Assembly (NCBI GenBank): GCA_033558025.1
Contig: JAUCEF010000034.1
Location: forward strand, 1 to 35,309
From: Phytophthora sp. 'mugwort'
Taxonomy: Eukaryota; Oomycota; Peronosporomycetes; Peronosporales; Peronosporaceae
DNA length: 35,309 nt
Reading direction: 5' to 3'
In this document: positions 18,653 through 26,220 of the stretch, in pieces
Position numbering within the stretch: position 1 is the first letter of the stretch
How the letters are laid out: the number at the start of each line of letters is the position of its first letter
Translations under genes and position numbers: made by a program
Notes under the pieces: model-generated
Told to the model about the DNA's origin: nothing
The model's database searches: none
What the model saw: only the letters and a program-made list of their open reading frames with translations

Positions 18653-19396
18653 ATGAAAAAAAAAAAAATAATAACTTATTTACAATTACATTTATTTGAA
18701 TTAAAATATAATTTTTTTATACTTTTAATCACTTTTTTTTATCTTTTTATAATTTCATATTATTTTTCTGATCAATTAATATATTTATTAGTTAATAATT
18801 TACTTAATAAAAATATGTTAAAATATTTTATTTTTACTAATATTACTGAAATTTTTATTACTAATATTTTTATAGCAATTTTCATAACAACTTTTATAAC
18901 AATTCAATTAAGTTTTTTATTATTTTGGTTTTTTTTATCAAAAGGTTTATATAAATTTGAAAATTTTATTTTTATAAAATTTTATATTTTTTTTATAATT
19001 TTTAATTTTTTTATAATAAAATTTATTTTTACTAATATTATTCCACATATTTGGGATTTTTTATTAAATTTAAATTTTTCAAATTTATATCTTTTAACAA
19101 TTTATTTTGAACCAAAAATTGATAATTATTTTGATTTTATTTTTTCTTCTTTTATTTATATATTTATAATATTTATTTATTTTTTTTCTTTATTTTTTTT
19201 TATATCAAATAATATTTTAAAAATTAAAATAATTATTAATTTAAGAAAATTCTTTTATTTAAAAATAATATTATTGAGTGCTTTAATTACACCACCAGAT
19301 ATATTTAATTTTATATTAATTTATTTTATCTTTTTTTTTTTTTTTGAAATATTTATTTATATTTCAATATATTTAAATAAATATAAATTAATTTAA
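18653..19396 (+). CDS. tatC: TatC-like twin-arginine translocase subunit (MttB/Ymf16)
   Basis: 247-residue, six-helix membrane protein. Family landmarks include the N-terminal HLFELKYNF, corresponding to the TatC H-L-x-E-L-(R/K) motif. A helix and loop then lead to LYKFENFIF (TatC L-x-x-x-E pattern). Further on are PHIWDF in the third loop and ALITPPDIFNF near residue 215, equivalent to the strongly conserved ALI-(T/S)-PPD of TatC. Phenylalanine content is extreme because of AT bias. In organelles that keep only TatC, one proposed role is inserting the folded Rieske protein. Start ATG at 18653, 18 bp from trnL(taa) on the other strand. The 3' end overlaps the converging probable rpl31 by 9 bp. 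Confidence 0.92.
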   Translation: MKKKKIITYLQLHLFELKYNFFILLITFFYLFIISYYFSDQLIYLLVNNLLNKNMLKYFIFTNITEIFITNIFIAIFITTFITIQLSFLLFWFFLSKGLYKFENFIFIKFYIFFIIFNFFIIKFIFTNIIPHIWDFLLNLNFSNLYLLTIYFEPKIDNYFDFIFSSFIYIFIIFIYFFSLFFFISNNILKIKIIINLRKFFYLKIILLSALITPPDIFNFILIYFIFFFFFEIFIYISIYLNKYKLI

Positions 19397-19591
19397 TTTA
19401 TTTTTTTTTATAAAATTTAATTTACTTTTATTTAAATTGATATTTGTATTTGTAATAATATCTGTTTCTTTAAAAATTCTTAAATTTAATTGATAATTTT
19501 TTAAATACTTAATAGATGTTATTTTTAAAGAAGATCCATTTGTTAAAATAATTTTATTTTTATAGGTAAAAAATTTTTTATTTTTATTCAT
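19388..19591 (-). CDS. Probable ribosomal protein L31 (bL31m)
   Basis: 67 residues from the ATG at 19591 (MNKNKKFFTY). A longer reading to 19621 overlaps trnC. The pattern K-I-I-L-T-N-G-S-S-L-K-I is followed by a strand, then K-E-T-D-I-I-T-N, and a basic tail ending L-N-F-I-K-K. It resembles mitochondrial L31, which has a D/N-G-S-(T/S)-(F/L/I)-x-(I/V) strand, a D-x-x-(S/T)-H/I-x-x-(W/T)-x motif and a K-F-x-K-(K/R)F tail. The zinc cysteines of bacterial L31 are absent, as is usual in mitochondria. It is small and fast-evolving, so this call rests on motif order. It is wedged between converging tatC and trnC. Confidence 0.5.
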   Translation of the reverse strand: MNKNKKFFTYKNKIILTNGSSLKITSIKYLKNYQLNLRIFKETDIITNTNINLNKSKLNFIKKNKLN

Positions 19592-19608
19592 ATAATATAA
19601 TTTATTTT

Positions 19609-19679
19609 GGCTAGATAACATAAAGGTAATGTAAAGGACTGCAAATCCTTTAATGACGGTTCGAATCCGTCTCTAGCTT
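19609..19679 (+). tRNA. trnC: tRNA-Cys (GCA)
   Basis: Acceptor GGCTAGA/TCTAGCT, anticodon stem AAGGA/TCCTT with loop CTGCAAA (GCA). A lone plus-strand gene between minus-strand genes. Confidence 0.95.
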
Positions 19680-19683
19680 TTAA

Positions 19684-19768
19684 AGGATAGAGTGGGATTT
19701 GAACCCACGGTATTATTACATACTTCAGTTTTCAAGACTGACACCTTAAACCACTCGATCACCTATCC
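19684..19768 (-). tRNA. trnS: tRNA-Ser (TGA)
   Basis: Reverse-strand class II tRNA. Acceptor GGATAGG/TCTATCC, anticodon stem TCAGT/ACTGA with loop CTTGAAA (TGA), long variable arm, T-arm GTGGG-TTCAAAT-CCCAC. Confidence 0.95.
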
Positions 19769-19777
19769 ATATTAAAA

Positions 19778-20191
19778 TTAACGTCTTTTTTGTTTTTTTA
19801 ATCTACAACCATTAAAAGGTTTTGTTGTTTTATCTAAAATATATTTTATTTTAATTTTTTTATTTTTTATATTTTTTAAAACATTATATCGACCTAAACC
19901 AGTACCATGTAAATAAATTTTTAATTTTTTTATTTTTTTTAATTGAAGATATTTATTAATTTTATATACAATTAATTGAACATTATATGGTGTATTTTTT
20001 TTAAAACGTGTTTTTTTTAATGATTTTGTAGACCATTGTTTTAAAAGATTTCCTTTATAAGTTGTTAAACTTATAATAGTATTTTTTAAATTTGCTGTAA
20101 TATGTAAATTTGTTAAAATTAAAGGATTTTTTTTTTTTAAATTTATTTTTTTTTTAAATTTATTTTTAAAATTATATTTATTTTTATTCAT
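19778..20191 (-). CDS. rps11: Small-subunit ribosomal protein S11
   Basis: 137 residues of uS11, a platform protein of the small subunit. Landmarks are LHITANLKNTIISLTTYKGNLL near residue 28 (compare H-I-x-A-x-x-N-N-T-I-V-T-x-T-D-x-x-G), then LHGTGLGRYNVL and DKTTKPFNGCRLKKQKRR at the C-terminus (compare D-x-T-P-x-P-H-N-G-C-R-P-x-K-x-R-R). It has a lysine-rich N-terminal extension of about 25 residues. Directly downstream of rps13, preserving the bacterial alpha-operon order. Confidence 0.95.
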   Translation of the reverse strand: MNKNKYNFKNKFKKKINLKKKNPLILTNLHITANLKNTIISLTTYKGNLLKQWSTKSLKKTRFKKNTPYNVQLIVYKINKYLQLKKIKKLKIYLHGTGLGRYNVLKNIKNKKIKIKYILDKTTKPFNGCRLKKQKRR

Positions 20192-20203
20192 AGAATAATA
20201 ACT

Positions 20204-20617
20204 TTATCTTTTTTTTTTTTTTTGACTTTTAAATGGTCGTTTATTACGTGAAATACGTTTTTGAATAAAAATTTTTTTTAATTTTTTAGATGTTTTTGAA
20301 TTTGTATGAGTACGTTGTCCTCTAACAGGTAATCCCTGACTTTGTCTAATTCCACGATTACTTTTAATTTCTACTAATTCATTTAATCTTTCAGTTTTAA
20401 TTTTTTTTAAAAGTTGTTCAACTTTTAAATTTTTATTAATATAATTAACCAGTCGGTTTACATGGTTGTTTTTAAGTTTATTAAGGGTGATTTGAGGATT
20501 AATTCCTATATTTTTACAAATTTTCTTGGATTGAAATTCATTAATACCATATAATATAGTTAATGAATATAAAATACTTTTTGAATCTGAAATTGTTTTA
20601 TTAAAAATATATAACAT
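20204..20617 (-). CDS. rps13: Small-subunit ribosomal protein S13
   Basis: 137 residues of uS13, a head protein that contacts P-site tRNA. The N-terminal helix-hairpin region is LTILYGINEFQSKKICKNIGI (given as landmark). The tail carries EIKSNRGIRQSQGLPVRGQRTHTNSKT, including the invariant GxRHxxGLPVRGQRTxxNxRT pattern with Q-S replacing R-H. Divergent from rpl2, with only 28 bp between the two starts, so both promoters must lie in or near that gap. Confidence 0.96.
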   Translation of the reverse strand: MLYIFNKTISDSKSILYSLTILYGINEFQSKKICKNIGINPQITLNKLKNNHVNRLVNYINKNLKVEQLLKKIKTERLNELVEIKSNRGIRQSQGLPVRGQRTHTNSKTSKKLKKIFIQKRISRNKRPFKSQKKKKR

Positions 20618-20645
20618 AATAGATTTTATCTATATACCATATAAA

Positions 20646-21452
20646 ATGATAGAAAAAAAAATAAAACCTATAACACCATCACAACGTCAAACATTTTTAT
20701 TAAAAAAAGATAATTTAACTAAAATTTTTAAAATTAAATCTTTAACAAAAGGTTTTCAACGTGCTAATGGTAAAAATAATCAAGGTAAAATAACTATAAA
20801 ACATCGCGGTGGTGGACATAAACGTTTATATAGAATAATTGATTTTAATAGATCTAAAAATATTGAAGGTTATATTATTAAAATTTTATATGATCCTAAT
20901 CGTTCCGCAAATATCGCTTATATTAAAAACAATTCTAAATCTTATTTAATTTTAGCACCGGAAGGTTTAAAAATTAATCAATATATAAAAAGTTCACCTA
21001 ATGCTGAATTAAAAGTAGGTAATGCTTTACCATTACAAAATATACCAATTGGTAGTTTAATTCATAATATTAGTTTATATCCAAAATCTAGAGGAAAATT
21101 AATAAGAAGTGCTGGAACATCTGCACAATTAATTCAAAAAATTGATAATAAATACGCTCGAATTCGTTTAAATTCTGGTGAATTAAAATTAATTTTATTA
21201 ACTTGTTATGCAACATTAGGTGTTGTATCTAATATTAATCATAAAAAAATTAAATTAGGTAAAGCTGGGCGTTCACGTTGGTTAAATAGACGACCTTCTG
21301 TACGTGGTGTAGCAAAAAATCCTGTCGATCATCCACATGGTGGTGGTGAGGGTAAAACAAGTGGAGGGCGACCTTCTGTAACACCACAAGGTAAAATAAC
21401 TAAAGGAAAGCCTACACGTAAAAAAACAAAAAAAAAATTAATTATTAAATAA
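20646..21452 (+). CDS. rpl2: Large-subunit ribosomal protein L2
   Basis: 268-residue uL2, needed for peptidyl transferase function. It has the near-bacterial length, with both the OB-fold and the SH3-like C-terminal domain. The motif NPVDHPHGGGEGKTSGGRPS near residue 225 contains the critical histidine of the HPHGGGEG loop. The start ATG at 20646 gives MIEKKIKPITPSQRQTF, close to the bacterial P-x-T-P-x-x-R-x-x. First gene of the conserved rpl2-rps19-rps3-rpl16 block, with 3-bp spacing to rps19. Confidence 0.98.
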   Translation: MIEKKIKPITPSQRQTFLLKKDNLTKIFKIKSLTKGFQRANGKNNQGKITIKHRGGGHKRLYRIIDFNRSKNIEGYIIKILYDPNRSANIAYIKNNSKSYLILAPEGLKINQYIKSSPNAELKVGNALPLQNIPIGSLIHNISLYPKSRGKLIRSAGTSAQLIQKIDNKYARIRLNSGELKLILLTCYATLGVVSNINHKKIKLGKAGRSRWLNRRPSVRGVAKNPVDHPHGGGEGKTSGGRPSVTPQGKITKGKPTRKKTKKKLIIK

Positions 21453-21455
21453 ATT

Positions 21456-21692
21456 ATGTCTAGAAGTAAATATAAAGGTCCATTTTTTAAAGTTAATTTA
21501 TTAAAAAAAAAACAATGGATAAAAATAACTAATAAAAATTTAACAATATTACCTGAATATAGTAATCATTCTGTAAGTATTTATAATGGTAAAATATTTA
21601 TTAATTTGGAAATAAATGATAAAATGATTGGTTTTAAATTTGGTGAATTTATTAATACACGAAAAAAACATATATATAAAAAAAAAAAATAA
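21456..21692 (+). CDS. rps19: Small-subunit ribosomal protein S19
   Basis: 78-residue uS19. MSRSKYKGPFFKVNLLKK at the start matches the family's R-S-x-x-K-G-P-F. Near the C-terminus MIGFKFGEFINTRKKHIYKKK matches the M-x-G-x-x-x-G-E-F-x-x-T-R block. Spacing of 3 bp on both sides indicates a cotranscribed ribosomal-protein cluster. Confidence 0.96.
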   Translation: MSRSKYKGPFFKVNLLKKKQWIKITNKNLTILPEYSNHSVSIYNGKIFINLEINDKMIGFKFGEFINTRKKHIYKKKK

Positions 21693-21695
21693 ATT

Positions 21696-22526
21696 ATGGG
21701 TCAAAAAATTATACCAATTAGTTTAAGATTAAATAAAAAAAAAAATTGGGATTCCCAATGGATTGTTAATAATAATGAGTATTCTAATTTATTGCATTTT
21801 GATTTAGAAATTAAAAAATATTTTCAAAATATTTTTAATTATAAAAATTTAAAATTAATAGATATAAATATAGTAAAAACATCAAATAATATAAATATAT
21901 ATGTTTATATTCAAAAAAATGCAAAAAAATATTATAAATTATCTTATAATCAAATTATTAAATATTTAAATATATATTATATTAATAATAATATTAAATT
22001 ATTTATCAAAAATGTCCAATTTTTTGAATTAATTAAATTACGAAAAAATTTAAAAAGAATTTTTGATAAAATAAGAAAAAATAATCGAATTAATAAAAAT
22101 GTTAAAAAAATGATTTATAATTTTAGTTATGCTTTTTATACTAAAAATATAAATATTATAACTTTTTATATTAAACAAACATTAGAAAAAAAAAAAACAC
22201 ATAAAAAATTTATTAATAATATTGATAATATGCTTCAAGAATTTTTTAAAATATTTTCTAATTTTATTGGTTATCGTTTACAATTTAAAGGTCGTTTAAA
22301 TAAATCAAAACGTAAAAAAAAACTAATTTTTCAAAAAGGAAAAATACCATTAAATACTTTAGAATATGATATTAAATATCATTTTAATGAATTTAAAACA
22401 CCATCGGGTATTTGTAGTATTAAATTATGGATTTTTTTTAAACCACTAAAAACTACATTAAATTCTAAATTTTTAAAAAAACAAAGAATTAAAAATACTA
22501 ATTATGTTATTTCCAAAAAAAACTAA
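21696..22526 (+). CDS. rps3: Small-subunit ribosomal protein S3
   Basis: 276-residue uS3. The N-terminus MGQKIIPISLRLNKKKNWDSQW matches the GQK-x-x-P-x-x-x-R-L-x-x-x-x-x-W-x-S-x-W start (given as landmark). The C-terminal domain includes IGYRLQFKGRLNKSKRKKK and an ending TPSGICSIKLWIFFK, equivalent to bacterial G-x-x-G-V-K-V-W-I. The middle is a lysine/asparagine-rich insertion replacing most of the KH domain. Overlaps rpl16 by 23 bp in a different frame. Confidence 0.95.
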   Translation: MGQKIIPISLRLNKKKNWDSQWIVNNNEYSNLLHFDLEIKKYFQNIFNYKNLKLIDINIVKTSNNINIYVYIQKNAKKYYKLSYNQIIKYLNIYYINNNIKLFIKNVQFFELIKLRKNLKRIFDKIRKNNRINKNVKKMIYNFSYAFYTKNINIITFYIKQTLEKKKTHKKFINNIDNMLQEFFKIFSNFIGYRLQFKGRLNKSKRKKKLIFQKGKIPLNTLEYDIKYHFNEFKTPSGICSIKLWIFFKPLKTTLNSKFLKKQRIKNTNYVISKKN

Positions 22527-22908
22527 ATATAAAAAACAATTTAAAAGTAAACTTACAGGTAAAACAACAAAAGGTAATAATATTGTTTATGGTAAATATG
22601 CTATTAAAGTTTTAAAAGAAACACGTTTAACATCAAGACAAATAGAAGCAACTCGTCGAATAATTATTCGAAAAATGAAACGATTAGGATTTCTTTGGAT
22701 TCGTGTTTTTCCAGATACACCTGTAACAGCAAAACCTACAGAAAATCGTATGGGTAAAGGAAAAGGTGCTGTTTCTTTTTGGGTTGCTAAAGTTAAAAAA
22801 GGTCAAATTTTATATGAAATTAGCGGTATTTCATTAGAAAATGCAAAAAAAGTTTTAAAAGCGGGTTCTAATAAATTGCCGGTTAAAACAAAATTTATTT
22901 ATAAATAA
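22504..22908 (+). CDS. rpl16: Large-subunit ribosomal protein L16
   Basis: 134-residue uL16, located near the A-site. Well conserved: MLFPKKTKYKKQFKSK, LTSRQIEATRRIIIRKMKR, WIRVFPDTPVTAKPTENRMG and GKGKGAVSFWVAKVKKGQIL. The ATG at 22504 lies inside the end of rps3 and is chosen because the LxPKxTKYRKxxK start is the family N-terminus. Confidence 0.98.
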   Translation: MLFPKKTKYKKQFKSKLTGKTTKGNNIVYGKYAIKVLKETRLTSRQIEATRRIIIRKMKRLGFLWIRVFPDTPVTAKPTENRMGKGKGAVSFWVAKVKKGQILYEISGISLENAKKVLKAGSNKLPVKTKFIYK

Positions 22909-22910
22909 TT

Positions 22911-22984
22911 AGGCTTATAGTTTAATTGGTTAGAGCATACCGCTCATAACGGTATAGTTGTAGGTTCAAATCCTACTAGGCCTA
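22911..22984 (+). tRNA. trnI: tRNA with CAT anticodon, probably tRNA-Ile (lysidine type)
   Basis: Acceptor AGGCTTA/TAGGCCT, anticodon stem TACCG/CGGTA with loop CTCATAA (CAT), and a good T-arm. Two other CAT tRNAs occur at 30319 and 30496 and fit elongator and initiator Met better. The TATAGTTTAATTGGTT...CCGCTCATAACGG core resembles plant mitochondrial trnI(cau), where C34 becomes lysidine. Assignment by resemblance from memory. Confidence 0.65.
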
Positions 22985-23005
22985 ATTAAAAAATTTTTAT
23001 TTTAA

Positions 23006-23674
23006 ATGAAAAAATTAAAAAAACAAAAAACAAATAATTTATCAAATTATCAACAATTTTTAAAAAATAATTATTTAAAAAAAAAAAAATTTAAATTAAA
23101 AAATATTTTATTTGAAAATCCAATTTTATTTAATAATTTAAATTTAGAATCTTATGTAATTGAATTTAATAATTATGAAAACATTTATTTACCTTTTACT
23201 TTAATAAAAATAGATAAAATTTCAACAATTGCTATAAAATATGAAAATATTATATTATTTAATTATGATTTAACTTATAATATATTACATCAATTTAATA
23301 AAATAATGCTTCAAAATATTTTAATAAAAAAAAATAATTCAATAAAAGGTCGTTTACTTGGTGGAAATTGGAATAATAAAAAAATTTTTATTTCAATTTT
23401 AGGATTTATTTTTTCTATAAAACCTATTAATTTAAATAATGCTTTAAATTATAAAAAAAAATTTTATTTTAATAAATATAATAAAAAAGGTTTCTATAAA
23501 AGAAGAATTAATTCAACACGTTTAATTAATTGTTATAAATTAAAATATTTAAATTTTAAAGTTAATAATTTAAATATATTTAAAAAATCAAAAAAAGAAT
23601 TTTCAAGACTTTCTTATATTCAAACTATTATTCAAAATCAAAAAATAAAAAATAATAATTTTAAAATAAAATAA
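23006..23674 (+). CDS. Unidentified ORF with a probable S1 RNA-binding domain (rps1 candidate)
   Basis: 222 residues, lysine- and asparagine-rich. The N-terminal about 100 residues are not recognised. The central stretch IKGRLLGGNWNNKKIFISIL with GFIFSIKP has the shape of an S1 domain: G-x-V-x-G then G-x-x-V-x-(I/V)-x-G-x-x-x-F-x-P-x-S. The later LKYLNFKVNNLNIFKKSKKEFSRL fits its closing strands (hydrophobic V-x-x-x-(D/N)-x-x-x-x-x-(I/F)-x-(L/F)-S). Ribosomal protein S1 genes of plant and jakobid mitochondria likewise carry one or few S1 domains. Size and place (between rpl16-trnI and atp8) also recall an oomycete ymf99-type ORF, from memory. The function is inference. Confidence 0.5.
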   Translation: MKKLKKQKTNNLSNYQQFLKNNYLKKKKFKLKNILFENPILFNNLNLESYVIEFNNYENIYLPFTLIKIDKISTIAIKYENIILFNYDLTYNILHQFNKIMLQNILIKKNNSIKGRLLGGNWNNKKIFISILGFIFSIKPINLNNALNYKKKFYFNKYNKKGFYKRRINSTRLINCYKLKYLNFKVNNLNIFKKSKKEFSRLSYIQTIIQNQKIKNNNFKIK

Positions 23675-23735
23675 AAATAAAAGTGTTCTTTCAAGAAAAA
23701 TATATGTTGAAGAAATAAAAATTTATTATAAAATT

Positions 23736-24128
23736 ATGCCACAATTCGATCAATTTTCATTTTTTAATCAAGTTTCTTGGTTTTTATTTTTTTTTTTTAA
23801 TTTTTATTTTTTTATTACTTATTTTTTTTTACCTAAAATTTGTTATAATTTAAAATTTAGAAAAAAAAAAATAATTTTTGATAATAAAAAAAAAAATCAA
23901 ATTAATTTTGAAAAAAATAATATTATTTATTTTTTTAATAATTCTTATAAAACTTTTTGTTTTAATTTTGAGTTATTTATAACAAAAAAATTATCTATTT
24001 ATAAAAAAAATCAAAATATTAAAATACAAAAAACTTCAATTTTTAATAAAATATTAAAACAAAAAATTAATTATATTTTAAATAAAAAATTTTTATTATT
24101 AAATAAAATTTTTATAAGAATTAATTAA
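23736..24128 (+). CDS. atp8: ATP synthase F0 subunit 8 (b-associated Atp8/Ymf19)
   Basis: 130 residues. It begins MPQFDQFSFFNQVSWFLFFF, the classic Atp8 opening (MPQLD-x-x-x-(F/Y)-x-x-Q) followed by one membrane helix with conserved P near LPKIC. The rest is a long lysine/asparagine-rich soluble tail without recognisable motif, typical of the long protist and plant forms. Part of the stator of ATP synthase in the inner membrane. Lies between the S1-like ORF and trnK. Confidence 0.92.
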   Translation: MPQFDQFSFFNQVSWFLFFFFNFYFFITYFFLPKICYNLKFRKKKIIFDNKKKNQINFEKNNIIYFFNNSYKTFCFNFELFITKKLSIYKKNQNIKIQKTSIFNKILKQKINYILNKKFLLLNKIFIRIN

Positions 24129-24138
24129 TTTTTTAAAT

Positions 24139-24211
24139 AAGTGTATAGCTCAGCTGGTAGAGCACCGGACTTTTAATCTGATGGTCTTGGGTTCAAATCC
24201 CAATACACTTA
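24139..24211 (+). tRNA. trnK: tRNA-Lys (TTT)
   Basis: Acceptor AAGTGTA/TACACTT, anticodon stem CCGGA/TCTGA with loop CTTTTAA (TTT), T-arm TTGGG-TTCAAAT-CCCAA. Confidence 0.96.
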
Positions 24212-24213
24212 TT

Positions 24214-24286
24214 GGGGATATATTTCAACTGGTAGAAAGTATGTTTTGCAAATATAATGTTATCGGTTCGAATCCGATTATCTCCA
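24214..24286 (+). tRNA. trnA: tRNA-Ala (TGC)
   Basis: Acceptor GGGGATA/TATCTCC, anticodon loop TTTGCAA (TGC), T-arm ATCGG-TTCGAAT-CCGAT. The anticodon stem TATGT/ATATA includes one G-T pair. Confidence 0.93.
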
Positions 24287-24312
24287 TATTTATCTTTCTT
24301 AAATATAATTTT

Positions 24313-24612
24313 ATGCAAAAAAAAATTAAAAAAAATATTAAACAACGTAATTTATTTAAAAATTTTGAAAAAAATAGATTAACTTTAAAAATTCTTTCAA
24401 AAAATTTAAATATTGAAAAAAATTTAAGATGGAAATTACAACAAAAGTGGTTTTTTTTCCATCAAAATTCATCAATTACTAGAATTAAAAATGTGTGTGT
24501 TTTAACTGGACGTTCTAAAAGTATTTATCGTTTATTTAAAATATCCAGAATCCAATTACGTAAATTAGCATCAAAAGGGTTTTTACCCGGTATTTCTAAA
24601 TATAGTTGGTAA
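24313..24612 (+). CDS. rps14: Small-subunit ribosomal protein S14
   Basis: 99-residue uS14. The start at 24313 (MQKKIKKNIKQRNLF) is chosen because the longer frame crosses trnK and trnA. The C-terminal RIKNVCVLTGRSKSIYRLFKISRIQLRKLASKGFLPGISKYSW is diagnostic (R-x-x-x-x-C-x-x-T-G-R-x-R-x-x-x-R-x-F-x-(L/I)-(S/C)-R-x-x-x-R; quoted as one conserved landmark). The zinc cysteines are reduced to one. Followed after 7 bp by rps8, the spc-operon order. Confidence 0.96.
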   Translation: MQKKIKKNIKQRNLFKNFEKNRLTLKILSKNLNIEKNLRWKLQQKWFFFHQNSSITRIKNVCVLTGRSKSIYRLFKISRIQLRKLASKGFLPGISKYSW

Positions 24613-24619
24613 TTTAATT

Positions 24620-25000
24620 ATGATTATAACAGATACTCTTTCCAATTTATTTTCAAAAATAAAAAATGGTTATTTAGTAAAAAAATCAAAAATAGTACAA
24701 CAAAAATCAAAACAAAGTATAAATATTTTAAATATCTTAATTAAAGAAGGTTTTATAAAAAGTTATAAGATAAATTCCAAAAATCAATTAGAGATTTATT
24801 TAAAATATAGAAAAAATAAAGCAGTTATTACTGAAATAAAACGTTTATCAAAACCGGGAAAACGTTTATATATTGCTAATAAGGATTTATATAAAAAAAA
24901 AACAGGATTTTATATTCTTTCAACATCTATTGGTATTTTAACAGATTTACAAGCTAAAAAATTAAATGTTGGTGGTGAATTGATTTGTAAAATTATTTAA
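24620..25000 (+). CDS. rps8: Small-subunit ribosomal protein S8
   Basis: 126-residue uS8 that binds the central domain of SSU rRNA. N-terminal TDTLSNLFSKIKNGYLVKKS fits D-x-(L/I)-x-x-x-x-(T/S)-x-I-R-N-(A/G). C-terminal RLSKPGKRLYIANKDLYKKK with GFYILSTSIGILTDLQAKK carries the (S/K)-x-P-G-x-R-x-Y and T-S-x-G-(I/V)-x-(T/S)-x-x-x-A-(R/K) signatures. Confidence 0.96.
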   Translation: MIITDTLSNLFSKIKNGYLVKKSKIVQQKSKQSINILNILIKEGFIKSYKINSKNQLEIYLKYRKNKAVITEIKRLSKPGKRLYIANKDLYKKKTGFYILSTSIGILTDLQAKKLNVGGELICKII

Positions 25001-25006
25001 AAAATT

Positions 25007-25612
25007 ATGATAAAAATAATAAAAAAAAATGTTAAATTAAAAAATAAAAATTTTTTTAAAAGTTCTTTAGGAAATATTAATTTATTTTTTATTGATAAAA
25101 CTTTTATTTTTCCAACAGATTTAAAAATTTATAGTAATAATAAAATAATTTTTTTTGAAACATCTTTAGGTTTATTATCTTTAACAATAATTAATGATTT
25201 ATATTTTTTTATAAAAAAAAATAAATTATTAATTATTGTTAATAAAAATAAAAAAAAAAAAAGTATTTTAAATTTATACAATAAATTAATAAAAATAAAA
25301 ATAAAAGGTGTTTTACAAGGTTTTAAAATTAATTTAATATTAAAAGGTATAGGTTTTAAAGCTTTTATTGAAAATAATACTTTAATTTTAAAATTAGGTT
25401 TTAGTCATAATATTAGAATTCCAATTCCATTAAATATTGAAATTATTAATCAAACAAATACTTTAATTTTTAGTAGTATCGATTATATTTTTTTACATCA
25501 ATTTGTACATTATATTAAAAATCATAAAAAACCTGAACCATATAAAGGAAAAGGTTTATTATTAAAAAATGAAAAAATTTTACAAAAAGAGGGAAAAAAA
25601 AGTAAAAAATAA
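25007..25612 (+). CDS. rpl6: Large-subunit ribosomal protein L6
   Basis: 201-residue uL6. The second domain is clear: GFKINLILKGIGFKAFIENN, with L-x-G-x-G-(Y/F)-x-A, then LGFSHNIRIPIP and the C-terminal NHKKPEPYKGKGLL, the family's (R)-x-P-(E)-P-Y-K-G-K-G-(I/V) motif. The first domain is diverged and AT-biased. Seven-base spacing to rps8 and to rps2. Confidence 0.95.
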   Translation: MIKIIKKNVKLKNKNFFKSSLGNINLFFIDKTFIFPTDLKIYSNNKIIFFETSLGLLSLTIINDLYFFIKKNKLLIIVNKNKKKKSILNLYNKLIKIKIKGVLQGFKINLILKGIGFKAFIENNTLILKLGFSHNIRIPIPLNIEIINQTNTLIFSSIDYIFLHQFVHYIKNHKKPEPYKGKGLLLKNEKILQKEGKKSKK

Positions 25613-25618
25613 TTAAAT

Positions 25619-26212
25619 ATGATACAAAAAAAAAAAAAAAAACATAATAATATTTTATTAAATTTATTATTTAAATCAAAAAATATGTATGGAGAATCTT
25701 TAATAGATACAAATAAAGAATTATTATCTTTTATATTTGGAAGTAGACATGATTATACTATAATTAATTTAAAAAATGTTTCATTTTTTTTAAAACGTAT
25801 ATTTAATTTAACTAAAATTATATTAAAAAAAAATGAAAAAATTTTAATAATAGGGAATGATAATGAAATTAAATTTTTATTAACTACATCTTTTATAAAA
25901 AAAAATCCAAATATCATTTTTTTTACAAAAGAATGGGTAAATGGTTTAATTACTAATAAAATTATGAATACAACATTTAATAAGATAATTAATTATTTAT
26001 TAAAAGAAAATGAAATTAAATTAATTTTAGTTATAAAAAGTTCTGTAAAAGATACTTTTTTAAATCAAGAACTTTCTGTTTTAAAAATTCCTACTATTTC
26101 ATTAGTAAATACAAGTCAAACTATACAAAATATTAATTATCCTGTAGTAATGAATTCTAAAAATATTCAATCAATATATACTTTAATGTATTTATTACGT
26201 AAAATATTTTAA
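25619..26212 (+). CDS. rps2: Small-subunit ribosomal protein S2
   Basis: 197-residue uS2. Landmarks are IFGSRHDYTIINLKNVSFFL (the G-x-R-x-x-x-x-I-I-(D/N)-L-x-x-T region), ILIIGND, FFTKEWVNGLITN (the (R/K)-W-x-x-G-x-(L/I)-T-N motif), and KIPTISLVNTSQTIQNINYPVVMN (family (I/V)-P-x-(I/V)-(A/G)-(I/L)-(V)-D-(T/S)-x-x-x-P; landmark). Shorter than bacterial S2 (about 240) because the coiled-coil insertion is missing. Confidence 0.95.
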   Translation: MIQKKKKKHNNILLNLLFKSKNMYGESLIDTNKELLSFIFGSRHDYTIINLKNVSFFLKRIFNLTKIILKKNEKILIIGNDNEIKFLLTTSFIKKNPNIIFFTKEWVNGLITNKIMNTTFNKIINYLLKENEIKLILVIKSSVKDTFLNQELSVLKIPTISLVNTSQTIQNINYPVVMNSKNIQSIYTLMYLLRKIF

Positions 26213-26220
26213 TAAATAAG

